This document shows positions 23,254 through 34,315 of a stretch of 64,000 nucleotides of DNA, piece after piece. Made by a program: the position numbers and the translations under genes. A model generated the notes under the pieces. It had not been told where the DNA came from, made no database searches, and worked only from the letters and a program-made list of their open reading frames with translations. Position 1 is the stretch's first letter. Each line of letters opens with the position of its first letter. Where the stretch lies: contig CM041465.1 in the NCBI GenBank assembly GCA_023213395.1, positions 109,375,741 to 109,439,740 of the forward strand. Reading direction: 5' to 3'. The stretch is from Cycas panzhihuaensis. Taxonomy: Eukaryota; Cycadophyta.

Positions 23254-25000
23254 TATATGCGATGCATATATCAAAACATTATATTAAGTTAGAGAAATTA
23301 CTACTGCAAATAACTCCAATTTCCCTCAACCAAACACACATATCAAGCAAGAAAGAGGGAAGGGAAGCCTTAGGATGGCCAAATCCTCTGCTAAGGTTCT
23401 CTACACAGCCTTTTAGCACAGCAAGGTAAGGACAAATAGCAACTTATAATAGCCAATAAACATGAGGATATGTATAGCAAAGTGTTGGAGAGGTATCAAG
23501 ACAACAAAATTACTATGGGTAGCAATCTGGCATACAAACCTCAACCAGGGTCTTTAAGGGGTGCCAAGTAATGTTAGGGGCACTATGGGGGCCCAAAAGA
23601 GAGGCGTGCAGGCCTGGATTCAGTGTAGCAAAGGCTAGACATACTGATAATCCAGCGTAGGCCTAAGCTCCACCTTCTCATAGTTGACCCAAGGAAAGCA
23701 TAAAGTAGGAGAAGAAAGGTAGGAAGGGGTTGCCCTTGGGGAGTAGGTCTGAGTGGGATGGATCCCACCTTACTCCCTTCGCCCACCCTTTATGAGCCTT
23801 CTCCCACTACTTCCTTGAGGAAAACCAATAGAGAAATGGTGAAAATCTGAATGTCGAGGGCTAAACTCAAAGGAAACAATGTTTACTATAACCAAACGGG
23901 AAGAAAGCAAGAAAATACACTTGGAAAGGAATGTAATATGGAAATAATACATAGTAAACTCTAAAAATAGGACCTACAGTACCTGCTGGGCTGAGTCTGG
24001 GGAAGGTTTACCCTTACAACCAGTGAAGAAGAAGAGTTCCTGCAGGGTTTGCAAGAGGATTTCCTAATGACGGCCATAGGAGACACTTGCGAGGGTGTAT
24101 TTGGAAGAGAACCATGCAAAACTTGCTTGAGAGTGCCTAGAGAGGAACTTCCCACCATGGAGAGGAGCCATTGTAGGTGGATCCTAGACTAGAGTAGTAG
24201 GAAATATAGGCCTATAGGTGCACCTATGAAAGGACAGAAGAGAAGTGTAGGAACTACAGTAGTGGAAGATGATGTTAGAAAGCCAAGAGATCTAAGAGAG
24301 GTAAAATGATGATGATTTTAAGAGTTATACCCATCTCAACCCTAAACAAGTGAATACAGCATAAACAGGGCTTAGTTGGGCGCAAGGCCACATGGCAATT
24401 CTATGGAAAAAGCAAGAATTACCATGGCGGTTTTTAAAAATAAGTTGCAACAGTCACACCACGGTAAACTTTGCAGTACTGCTAAGTTTACAGCGGTGCG
24501 GGACCAGAAAGCCAAAATGGCAATGATCTGGGTTCTGGGAGCCTAGAAAGTTGATGTGGCAGGCCAGGGAGGGGCTAGCTCTCCTGTCCAGATGGCTAGG
24601 GATAGTCCAGAAGGTATGTGAACAAGACCAAAAGTAGTGTTAGAGGCTAGAGGTCCCAGAAATATCATGATAAGGATGCGAGGTCAGGGTATGAATGGGT
24701 CATACAAATCAAGTGAGGCTTAAGGCAATATGGAGGTAGCACGGAGGGTTGTAGAGTGCCATGGGGATGTCTACCTTGCAGAAAGGTAGGTCCCACTAGT
24801 CATCATAGGCTCATAATACGACAAGTAGCATGATCAAGCAACATATGCAAGGTGATCATACAAAATAAAGTAGTCAGTCATGCAATGAGGTGATACTTCT
24901 ATCAACCTTTTCAAAGAAATAATAAAAGTAAAAAGGAAGAAGCATACCTATGCTTACCTGAGTCGACCTGTCTTTATCCATTCCTAGCAGCCAAGAAACA
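22217..25000 (-). repeat. E4 3' LTR
   Basis: 2,784 bp. The outer (3') end at 22,217 aligns with the end of the E6 LTR (complement of GTAGACGCACGTCCA), with CA changed to TA. The inner end at 25,000 is the complement of TGTTTCTTGG. It contains the palindromic GGTAC/GCAGTACTGC cluster near 24,470-24,500, a TA repeat, and a weak TATA-like GTATAACTC (complement of 24,322-24,330). Confidence 0.8.
23204..23251. repeat. (TA)n microsatellite in E4 LTR
   Basis: About 24 TA units. It occupies the same LTR position as the tract at 8,921-8,942, beside the conserved TAGCCCCTT. Confidence 0.9.
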
Positions 25001-25012
25001 CTGCCCCCTTGG
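25001..25012 (-). other. E4 polypurine tract
   Basis: The complement reads CCAAGGGGGCAG, directly followed by the LTR start TGTTTC. It is the best-preserved PPT in the window. Confidence 0.7.
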
Positions 25013-25389
25013 CAGTAGAGCCTTGCTACTCAGAAGCATGGCGCGATGGCAAATGCTAGCAACAAAACTATTAGTAGCACATGTGTATGTATATATATAA
25101 ATCATAATAATGACAAGAGTCAAGGGTTGTGGTAAGTGTCATGGCAAAATACGTCAATACGAGGACAAGGGTGGAGACAACATAGGGGATGCTTATGTGC
25201 CACCTGAGAATTGACTGGAAGCTAAGAAGGATGAGGGGGATTCCCCTATCATAAAAATACAAAGTGAAGTCCATGATGATACCAAGAAAAGGGGTAAATG
25301 AGCAAACATGATAGTCACCATAGTTTAACCTGATTAGTAGCTAGCTTTTAGAGGTGCGAACAAATCGCAAAGTGAGATGCAAGATGACC

Positions 25390-25902
25390 TGAGACTCGAG
25401 TGACAGAGCAACCAGGTAAGTCTCAAAGGTAGTCAGCAAGAAGAGGAAGCCAACGCTCAAGGATGAGGTGGACGAGGTTGTCTGCCTTAGCGTTGAGGGC
25501 CCAAGGGATGTGTCAGATGTTGACAAACTGGAAACAAGCTAATAAGGACTTGGTGGTTGAAGCAAGGGCTCTCAAGTGAGGGTATCACACCTAGTAAATC
25601 TAGGTGAGATGGGACACCACCACCTGGGAGTCGCAAAGAAGAACAATAGATCCATAATAGATTTAGAGTGTATTAGTGAGGGTTTCGATAACGACCATAT
25701 ACTCAGCTTCGTTATTAGTGGCCTCAGGGAGGAAGATTCCATAACACATAAAATCATGTCTAGAAGGGCCGCGAAGAATCCATGTGGTAGCTGAAGGTCC
25801 AGAATTACCACGACTTCTACCATTGGTAAAGATGTAGAGAGCCATGGATGAGAGAAAGGAAAATGTCTCGGTACAGAAGATGTATGATAAAGTAGGAGTC
25901 AA
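25390..25902 (-). pseudogene. Archaeal-type RNase H (aRNH) remnant, E4
   Basis: MALYIFTNGRSRGN shows the first catalytic Asp changed to Asn. EATNNEAEY keeps the Glu, and the last Asp is kept in ALNAKADNL near 25,480. Frameshifts and stops separate these blocks. A TGA just after the VYQV-like motif is at the same codon as the stop in E6. It lies between the antisense gene and PPT, as in the other copies. With the first metal-binding Asp lost it could not be active even if translated. Confidence 0.75.
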
Positions 25903-26388
25903 AGAAAAAAAGGCTCATATGGCAAGCAATAAATGGCCATGAAGGGTAGGAGGACCTAGCAATGAGGCTACCTAAGGACAAGAGTAGGCTATCCGATCAC
26001 TAACTGAGAGTGGGTGGCAAAAAGGTACCCTGAGGATGCCAAAGGTTGCTTAAGAAAGCAAAGAATGACTTCGAACGGAGGGAGCATTCCCTTTAGAAAC
26101 CCCAGAGGCAGGAACAGGCTACAAAAATGAGTCAAAGACAGTGAGACGAGCCAAACGAGTATAAACTCAGACATGCATAGGAGCGGCATGCAAAACGAGA
26201 CAAAGGGGCCCTACAAAAGATGTGTTGGTGAGGCACCATAAATGCATCTGAGGGAATGAGCGAAAATGAAGGCTATGGAAGCGCAACGAGAAATAGGGCT
26301 AGAAGGCAAAAATGATTAGAGATGAGAAACGATCTCAATGGCTGCCACAGAAGTGGGAGTGGAGAAGGTGCTTGTCGGGGCCCTTGCC
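25903..26388. other. Divergent spacer between aRNH and antisense gene, E4
   Basis: Minus-strand text MPLLCMSEFILVWLV (25,989-26,189) resembles 52,396-52,449 in E6, but stops between it and aRNH are shared by both copies, so I do not call it coding. It probably includes upstream promoter elements for one or both genes. Confidence 0.5.
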
Positions 26389-26395
26389 TATATAA
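26389..26395 (+). promoter_or_regulatory. TATA box of the antisense gene, E4
   Basis: TATATAA in GCCTATATAAGGAAA, 167 nt before the exon 1 ATG at 26,556. Context and spacing match E1 and E6. Confidence 0.72.
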
Positions 26396-26555
26396 GGAAA
26401 ATTGATGAAACCAGAATTCATTTTCATGGGCTCTTGAACAAATCCAAAGCCCTTCGCTTATACAGTGAAGCACCACCTGACTTTGGAGGCACATGGAAAG
26501 AGATCCGACCGTCAAATCAGAGTGAGGAGATAGCCATTGGGACCACAGAGATGGG

Positions 26556-28982
26556 ATGGCGAGTGCTCGACTAGATCCGGTGAGTGGATCCTCGAAACCT
26601 CAACCTATTTCATGGCTTAAAGTTTAATGGTTTTTATAATTCTTGCATGTAGGTTTTGGCCCCATATGGGTGAAAAAAGATCTCCAAGAGTCCAAATTAG
26701 ACTGAAGGAGAGGCAGGACCTGGGCATTAGGTAGCCCTGGTTCCAGTGGGCCTGGTTGTGGCTCATAAAAAAAAATTTCCAGTTTTTTGGGTAGAAAACC
26801 CCCCCTTTTGGGGGGGTGACACCTGCACCATAGCAAAGATCGCGGTGCCACAATCTTTAATGTAGGGCCCCAATCGCCGTGGGACCCAGGCCAAATTTCA
26901 CGGTACCACGAAGTTTGGTGTGCTGTGAAAGTAGACTAGCTTAAAAAGAAGATGGGGGCCCCGAGGGTCCCCAAATCTCGACTACGCGAGGCTGAGAGAT
27001 AGTCCAGAGGATGAGGGGTGACGATACATCAGAGTTTTGACTTGTTTCATGGAATTTTGCAGGTCATGATCACAGTAGATAACCGCGAAAACATAAGTAT
27101 GGCTATGCTTAGTTTCTTAGAGATGATGTTAAGGGAGGACAGGCAGATACTACTGAGATGTGGCCTGCTGAAGGTCACAAGGACACCCCAGTATACATCA
27201 GATTAGAGACTATTGGTAGACATAGTATCCCATTTGGATAGGCATAGATATGTCTTCCACCTACCCCAAGTAGGGGGCATATCAGTGACACCAGGAGATG
27301 TTAAGAGAATACTAGGGGTACCAGTGATAGGGAGGCCAGTGACACTAGGAGCACTACCCAACAATGAGGCAACACACAAGGAGGCTATGACTTATTTCAT
27401 AGGCTCAGATAGGTGGGAGAGGTGAGGGATTCCTCTCTAGAGTATGGTGATGTCGGGGGTTCCTTAGGTGAGGAAACTGATTACATTGTACATTCTGTTC
27501 TGGATATCCCATAAACATAAATATAGGGACATATCGGGTGGTTGGATGGACACAGTGTGATGGTGTGAGGCAGGAGAGAGGATAGACTAGGCTACCCTCA
27601 TAACAGTGAACCTTGTCGCACAGTTGGACACCATTCGGGTAGTGGGAAGGGGTGGACTATCATATAGTACATTACTACAGTGCTGGTTCTTCGACCACTT
27701 TGGAGCAGTGGCACCGATGAGGGGACCACATCTTATTTCGGAGTGGGTCCCGATGGTACACAGGTGGCACACTAGATTCAAAGGGAATAAGGACTAGGCT
27801 CATGTCTGTCGCTCAGTGGAGGCTACATCACTAGACCTCCTCACCATGACAGACTACATAGCTGATCCATATAGAGCAGTGAGGTGGGATAGCGACAACA
27901 AGGCAGGCAGGGCAAGAGCGCCCCTAGGAGATGATGAGGGCAGTGATGGAGGTGATGGGCTGGCCCATCATGAACTGCTAGAGAGGTAGGTCCATTAGGG
28001 ATCACACGAGGGGAGGCAAGACCATCCGGAGCTACAAGCAGAGAGGCAGGCCCGTCAGGAGCTGTAAAGGAGAGTAGGGGTCCAGTGACACGGGCCCATA
28101 GGCTACAGATCGTTAGGAGATCTAGAGAGGTAGCTACACTAGCTGAAGGTAGGAGGGATGCCCCAGTTGCTGAGGCAATGGCCGAGGAGGTACTTGAGGA
28201 GGAGGAGGTACCTACAGCTGGTGGAGTGCACGAGGTAGAGGCAGTCACCCGAGTAGAGGAGTTGGCAACTGCACCAGGTGAGACATAACCTTCTCTTATC
28301 ATCATTTAATTTCCAGACCTATATATAGTTTGGTTTTGGTTTGATATACATGTACTGATACATGATGTTGGATTGTGGATGTAACAGACATCCAGAGACA
28401 GGTGGAGGCGGTAGTTCGAGAGATATTCCCTCGAGCCAATGCAGAGGGACAACCTCTGATCCAGGTAGGTGATGAGCCCAAATCGGCAGGCGGCCACATA
28501 ACAACATTCACCCTATTGATAAGGGTGAGAGACATATGGGTAGCAGAGTCTGAGGAGCATGAGGTATATGTGGGACAACTACATGCAGAGCTAGACACGA
28601 CCTGAACTCAGAGGGATGCCCTACAGAGTTAGGTATAGACACTAGAGGATCAAGGAGGAGCCAGAGGGGATATGGAGGGCCGCATCTGGAAAGCAGTGAT
28701 GGAGGAGTGTCTGAAAGGGATGGAGGAGAGGCTCCGCAGCATAGAGATGGATCAAGATCATATCCAGGCCCGATACGATCGACTGGTGGATGAGGTGGCA
28801 TCGAGTCAACCCAGAGTAGGACATATACCCACACGGTGGCGATGACTCCAAGGAGGCCACGGGATGAGGAGAGTGGAGCAGGAGGCTCCCAAAGACTGAG
28901 GAGGAGTCTCGGAGGGATGTGGTCCCTAGGAGAGGGATCACATCAAACAGGAGATGAAGCCCTAGGGGTGGGGCAGCAGTAG
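26556..28982 (+). pseudogene. Antisense spliced PMD-like gene with coiled-coil tail, E4
   Basis: Proposed exons are 26,556-26,579 (8 codons, MASARLDP), 27,064-28,277 and 28,388-28,982. Intron 1 is 484 nt (GTGAGT...GCAG), phase 0; intron 2 is 110 nt (GTGAGA...ACAG), phase 1 on both sides. Exon 2 has VDNRENISMAM, LLRCGLLKV, YVFHLPQVGGISVTPGDVK and RILGVPVIGRPV, which resemble the plant mobile domain. A variable Gly/Ala/Glu-rich stretch follows. Exon 3 starts with QVEAVVREIFP and has a coiled coil (MEECLKGMEERLRSIEMDQD). There are several TAG/TGA stops and at least one frameshift. It runs opposite to E4 pol. Confidence 0.68.
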
Positions 28983-29197
28983 AGTAGCATAGGAGTTTTA
29001 GTTTTAGACAGGGGAAAGCATGGACCTCCAAGGAGTCACCATATGTAGTCACATGATTGTACCCTCCCTATAAGGACGTCGGTTTCCCACGGATGATGTA
29101 CCATACCTTTTGTATGATATGACACATGATTATTTTGATGTATATAGGAGGGTGATTGATACCCCATTTGGTATATAATGATGCATATATAGTATGT
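28983..29197. other. 3' non-coding block of E4, left of E5
   Basis: It continues without loss at 33,858. GATATGACACATGATTATTTT and ACCCCATTTGGTATAT match the equivalent block in E3 (about 21,700-21,780, complement). Confidence 0.65.
29193..29197 (+). other. Target site duplication of E5, left copy (TATGT)
   Basis: TATGT directly precedes TGTTTCCC at 29,198, and the same five bases follow GGGAAACA at 33,858-33,862. A 5 bp duplication is what Ty3/gypsy integrases make. Confidence 0.85.
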
Positions 29198-31401
29198 TGT
29201 TTCCCGGCTATCGGGAATGGACTTGCGACACATCGACACAGGTTTGTGCAGGTATATGCCTTTACTTTGCTTACTTATGATCGTTGCAGTAATTGGGAAT
29301 GGTTTGATTGACATGTGCCTGTCCATATGCACCTGTTTGATTGCTTGTTCATTATGCATGTGCCTAACCTTTTAGCCTATGACTCACACGGGGCATTCAT
29401 CGTGAATCGACACCGTGTATGCGTACAACCACCTGACGTCTCCATGGTCTTCGGGATGCTTTCTAGAAACTGTTTATGCGTGTTACCGTATGCCAGCTCA
29501 TGTTGCAAACCCTTTCTAAGCTGGTTTAACCCTTAGTTAGGTCTTTTTACCGTTTGAGCACATGCCCATGACTTAAAACGCTCTTGACTAATGTATTTTG
29601 AGTTTAATTTATGATTTTACCTTAAAACCGATTTCTTACTTTAATTTTCTGTTTTTGGCTGGTTCGCATCACGGTAAATTGGGCGCTCGAGGGCCCCCAA
29701 CGTTCAGCCTTCATCGAAATAAAACCATTTTTTTCATTCATTGGCATGATTATTCACTCACTTTTCAACTTTCCTAGAGCATTTTCTTCACAAAGAGACA
29801 AAGAACAAAACGGAGTGAGAAGAGACATCCTCCTACGCTGCCCCTCACAGACTCTGATTCTAAGCACTCATCCTCTTCATACATTCTCAAGGCTTTCAAG
29901 AGGATTTTTCACCAAGAAAGACCATCGCAAGCAGCCATTTCAAGCTTTTGACTTGCATGAGGTTCCACTACCTTATTCTCTTGCAGGGACATGCAACAAC
30001 ACCTCATAGGCATTGGTTGGACCGGCCGCACCAAGCTTCCAAGGACCTACATGCTCTCATTTCTCATCATTGGAGGTATTTGGTGTCCCTTGTTAAGTGC
30101 TTTTTTTGCTTATTTCTTCATTGCTTACTTGCAAATCTTTTCCTCTCTTTGTGCATGTATTTCCTTGAGTTTCCCTGATCATTTGATGCAACAACCAGTA
30201 GCGGTTGTGGCCCATTGAGTGTTGCCCTAGGCTAGGCCTAGTTTCTCACTTGCCCCTAAACCCATCCTTTTCCTCCAACCTTCTCTTCGCCATTTCTTGG
30301 GCAATAAGCATAAAGGGTTACACGAGGTTAGAGGAGATAGGCGGGGTTAGTCCCCAGCCGTCCTACTCCCCAAGGGTTAGTCCATATCCTCTCCCCTTAT
30401 CTCCAGCTTTGTTTAGGAAGCGGGCTAGAGAAGCTTTGGAGAGTCGGTTTGAATACCCGTCTTGGTATAGGCTATCCGTTGCTACACGACCCGTCTGTTA
30501 CATGCTAGCATCGCTTCTTATATCCTGTGGAGACCTCTCGTGGGTGAGTTAGCCATCCCGAGGCTACACTCAGTCCCGTTTGGTACGTTGGTGGTGTATG
30601 TCGATTGCATATGTGTCGTGTGACTTCGTTTCCTTTCATTGCATGTTAGTGCCCAACCGTATCTTCCTAGCTTAGTTTATTTTACTTGCACATATATACA
30701 TACCTTTTGTATCTCGTAGCCTCTCTCTCGAGGAAGGTATTCGCTTATTTGCTTCGGGGAGGCGTTCGGAACAAAGGGGCACATAGGGTCGACCCGGCCG
30801 ACGCTTGTTTGGCACGTTCTCCCTTTTGTTTGTGTCGCTTTGAGCTTTATTATTTTATCGTTTCGGTTTAGTTAGTGTTTATTTGCTTTCGGGAGGTAAG
30901 TGATCCCCATCGCTGCAACCGACGTCGCATACGAGAAGAGAAGGACGGGAGGAAGCGCAATCGGATCGACACTGCGTCTCACCGCCGGATCGGTATTCTC
31001 GCTCACCTTCCATACCCTTTTTCGTGCTCTTCCGTTTCTTTACACTTGCTTTAGCAGCTAAAGGACATAAGACACAGAGGCAGAAGTAACTACTTAGTTT
31101 GTACTTGCTTTTTACTCGCATTTACTTTACTTGTACATTTCTTTGCTATACCCGTATTATGGTATTTGAGATCTGTGATCGATCCCTCCTTACCGCTCTT
31201 GCATATATTTTACCGTGACACGTTTGGTTGGTTGCCCTTCGCCGCTTTCTCATTGCCTTGAGAAGTAGCGGCGAGTTTCCTTTTCCCTTCCGGCCATCAG
31301 AAGGGTAGGAGGGTCTCGCCTGCACGGCCACCGGAAGCAACCAGGCACCTTGCATCCCTGCACTCGCTCCGGCCAAGACGGACGTCCGCGAGGTATGATC
31401 C
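29198..31401 (+). repeat. E5 left arm, LTR-like, plus orientation
   Basis: The LTR start is followed by CAGGTTTGTGCAGGTATATGCC (E6: CAGGTAAGTGCAGGTATGT), an AAACC/TTTTC-rich part, GTAGCCTCTCTCTCGAGGAAGGTATTCG (compare GAGGAAGGTAAGAGAGCCCC in E6) and the CTTCCGGCCATC block near 31,290. The arm stops roughly 200 bp short of a complete LTR end. Open stretches inside (for example 30,205-30,552) show no protein family and are left out. Confidence 0.78.
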
Positions 31402-31449
31402 TCGTTCTTAGCCTATTAGCCTGTGGGTTTTGTGTCCTTCCTGGGCGTT
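31402..31449. other. E5 central spacer between inverted arms
   Basis: 48 bp without internal symmetry, flanked by GGTATGATCC on the left and GGATCATACC on the right. The adjoining arm ends are very GC/CpG-rich (GACGTCCGCG and CGCGGACGTC). In RNA this would be the loop of a hairpin over 2 kb long. Confidence 0.8.
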
Positions 31450-33857
31450 GGATCATACCGCGGACGTCCGCGGCGCCGGAGCGCTGCACGGATCGCAAGG
31501 TGCCCGGTTGCTTCCTGTAGCCGCAAGGCGAGACCCTCCTACCTTCCGGATGGCCGGAAGGGAAAAGGAATCGACGCCGCTACTTCTCAAGGCAATGAGA
31601 AAGCGGCCAAGGGGGCAACCAACCAAACGTGTCACGGTAAAATATATGCAAGAGCTTAAGGAGGGATCGATCATGATCTCAAATACCATAATACGCGGGT
31701 ATAGCAAAGAAATGTACAAGTAAAGTAAATGCAGAGTAAAAGCAAGTACAAACTAAATAGTTATTTCTTCCTTTTTCTTATGTTCTTTAATCGCTAAAGC
31801 AAGTGTAAAGAAACGTAAGAGCACGTAAAAAGGGTATGGAAGGTGAGCGAGAATACCGATCCGGGTTGGGCCGAGACGCAGTGTCCGTCTGCCTGCGCTT
31901 CCTCCCGCCGTCCTTCTCAGATGCGACGCTTGCGTAAGCGTGATGGGGGATCACTTACCTCCGAAAGCAAATAAACACTAACTAAACCGAAACGATAAAA
32001 TAATAAAGCTCAAAGCGACACAAACAAAAGGGAGAACGCATCAAACAAGCTGCCGACCCAAGAACTGCCCACCCTATGCGCCTTTGTTCAACGCCTCCCC
32101 GCAAGCAAATAAGCAATACCTTCCTCTCGAGAGAGGCTACAGATACAAAAAGGTATGTATATATGTGCCGCAAGTAAAATAAACTAAGCTAGAAGATACT
32201 TGCTAGGCACCAACATGCAATGAAAGGAAACGAAGTCACACGACACATATGCAATCGACATACACCACCAACGCATTAAACGGATCGAGTGTAGCCCTGG
32301 ATGGCTAACTCACCCAAGAGGTCTCCACAGATATAAGGGAAGCGATGCTAGCATGTAACAGATCTCGTAGCAACGGACAGCCTATACCAAGACGGTATTC
32401 AAACCGACTCTCAAAGCTTCTCTAGCCCTGCTTCCTAAACAAAAGCGGGAGATAAAGGGGAGAGGATAAGGACTAACCCTTGGGGAGTAGGACTAAGATC
32501 GGGGACTAACCCCGCCTATCTCCCTCTAACCTCGTGTAACCCTTTATGCCTATTGCCCAAGAAATGGCGAAAGAGAAGGGTTGGAGGAAAAGGATGGGTT
32601 TAGGGGGCAAGTGAGAAACTAGGCTCAGCCTAGGGCAACACTCAATAGGCCACAACCGCTACTTATTTGCATCAAATGATCAAGGGAAACTCAAGGAAAT
32701 ACATGCACAAAGAGAGGAAAAGATTTGCAAGTAAGCAATGAAGAAATTAAAAAAAAGCACTTAACAAGGGACACCAAATACCTCCAATGATGAGAAATGA
32801 GAGCATGTAGGTCCTGAAGCTTGGTGCGGTCCAACCAATGCCTATGAGGTGTTGTTGCATGTCCCTTGCAAGAGAATAAGGTAGTGGAACTTCATGCAAG
32901 TCAAAAGCTTGAAATGGCTCCTCGATGGTCTTTCTTGGTGAAAATCCTCTTGAAAGCCTTGAGAATGTATGAAGAGGATGAGTGCTTAGAACAGAGTCTG
33001 TGAGGGGGCAAGAATGGCCTGCAACTCCAAATATAGCAGCCCTTTGTACCGATCCACAAATGTAGGAGGATGTCTCTTCTCACCGCTTTTTGTTCTTTGT
33101 CTCTTTGTGAAGCAAATGCTCTAGGAAAGTTGAAAAGTGAGGTGAATAATCATGCCAATGAATGAAGTGAATGGTTTTTATGTCTCGAGTGAAGCAAGTG
33201 AACGTTGGGGCCCCTGCGCCCAACTTGGGAGCCACGCCACAGACCGAAAAATCGCGCCACCGTCGTGGTTTCTTTTTTTAAATTTTAACGATCATCGCGA
33301 TAAACTTAGCGATCGCTTAAGTTTATCATGCAGACGACCGGTACCGCCTGAACTCCGCGATCGCTTTAATTTATCACAGACGGAACCGAAACCCAAAAAT
33401 GTAAAATTAAAGTAAGAAATCGTTTTTTAAGGTAAAATCATAAATTAAACTCAAAATACATTAGTCAAGAGCGATTTTAAGTCATGGGCATGTGCTCAAA
33501 CGGTGCAAAAGACCTAACTAAGGGTTAAACCAGCTTAGAAAGGGTTTGCAACATGAGCGATGCGGTAACACGATAAACAGCCAAGAAAAGCATCCCGAAG
33601 ACCATGGAGACGTGGGTGGTTGTACGCCATACGGGTGTCGATTCACGATGAATGCCCCCGCTGTGAGTCGTCATAGGCTAAAAGGTGCCGTTAGGCACAT
33701 GCATAATGAACAAGCAATCAAACAGTGCATATGGACAGTACATGTCAATCAAACCATTCCCACCATCGCAACGATCATAAGTAAGCAAAGTAAAGGCATA
33801 TACCTGCACAAACCTGTGTCGATGTGTCGCAAGTCCATTCCCGATAGCCGGGAAACA
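31450..33857 (-). repeat. E5 right arm, LTR-like, minus orientation
   Basis: Inverse of the left arm. For example GTTGGTGGTGTATGTCGATTG at 30,590 recurs in inverse at about 32,250. The arm is about 200 bp longer mainly because it keeps 33,230-33,380, which includes GATAAACTTAGCGATCGCTTAAGTTTATC, a short palindrome of the type also found in the E6 LTR. It ends GGGAAACA before TATGT. Confidence 0.78.
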
Positions 33858-33862
33858 TATGT
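33858..33862 (+). other. Target site duplication of E5, right copy (TATGT)
   Basis: Exact repeat of 29,193-29,197. Confidence 0.85.
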
Positions 33863-34315
33863 GATGGATGATATGTATGATTGTATTTTGAGCTAATTAT
33901 TGTTATGAGTTTTGTGTTATGATATTTGTTTAAGTTATACACATTTCCTTTCATGTAGGGCCATATTCCTAATAGGAGCACAAAAGATCACCATGAGTGG
34001 AGGCGATAGATACATGTAAGGCTAGGAAATAGGGCAACACACATGTCTATATGGGAGCATAGTGGGATATACAAAGGAAATGCTAAATAGGAGGAAAGTG
34101 ACGACACTCCAACAAGTCATCCTAACTAGGGAATGCCCAAATAGGAAGATAAGGTCCCAAGAGGAATGGGAACAACGGTTCTACATGAGGAACCAGAAAA
34201 AAGGAATGAGGAGGCCACTCTAAGCTATCATTCTGCCTATGGCTAGGAGGAATGGAAACAAGCTTAGGGTGGTAGTTTAGGCTCATTGCAGAGCGTGAGA
34301 GAGGCGACAACAAAG
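33863..34315. other. 3' non-coding block of E4, right of E5
   Basis: Resumes the E4 sequence. It contains the conserved post-integrase block in complement (GGTGGTAGTTTAGGCTCATT, 34,269-34,288), as at 49,003 in E6. No gene. Confidence 0.65.

Larger units (their letters stand above)
29198..33857. mobile_element. E5: palindromic element of two inverted LTR-like arms
   Basis: 4,660 bp. It begins TGTTTCCCGGCTATCGGGAA and ends with the inverse. The left arm (2,204 bp) and right arm (2,408 bp) are inverted copies separated by 48 bp. There is no gag, pol, PBS or PPT. The two ends are both LTR 5' (U3) ends, so TG...CA is kept. A perfect 5 bp duplication flanks it, and E4 sequence continues across it, with E3 giving the empty site. 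Landmarks in the arms follow the family LTR order, including a CCTTCCGGCCATC-AAGGGT block near the inner end. Base composition is richer in CpG than the surroundings. Confidence 0.85.

Noticed and set aside
30205-30552. 115-codon open stretch in the E5 left arm
   Set aside because: No family resemblance, and the inverted copy in the right arm does not keep the frame. It is LTR sequence.
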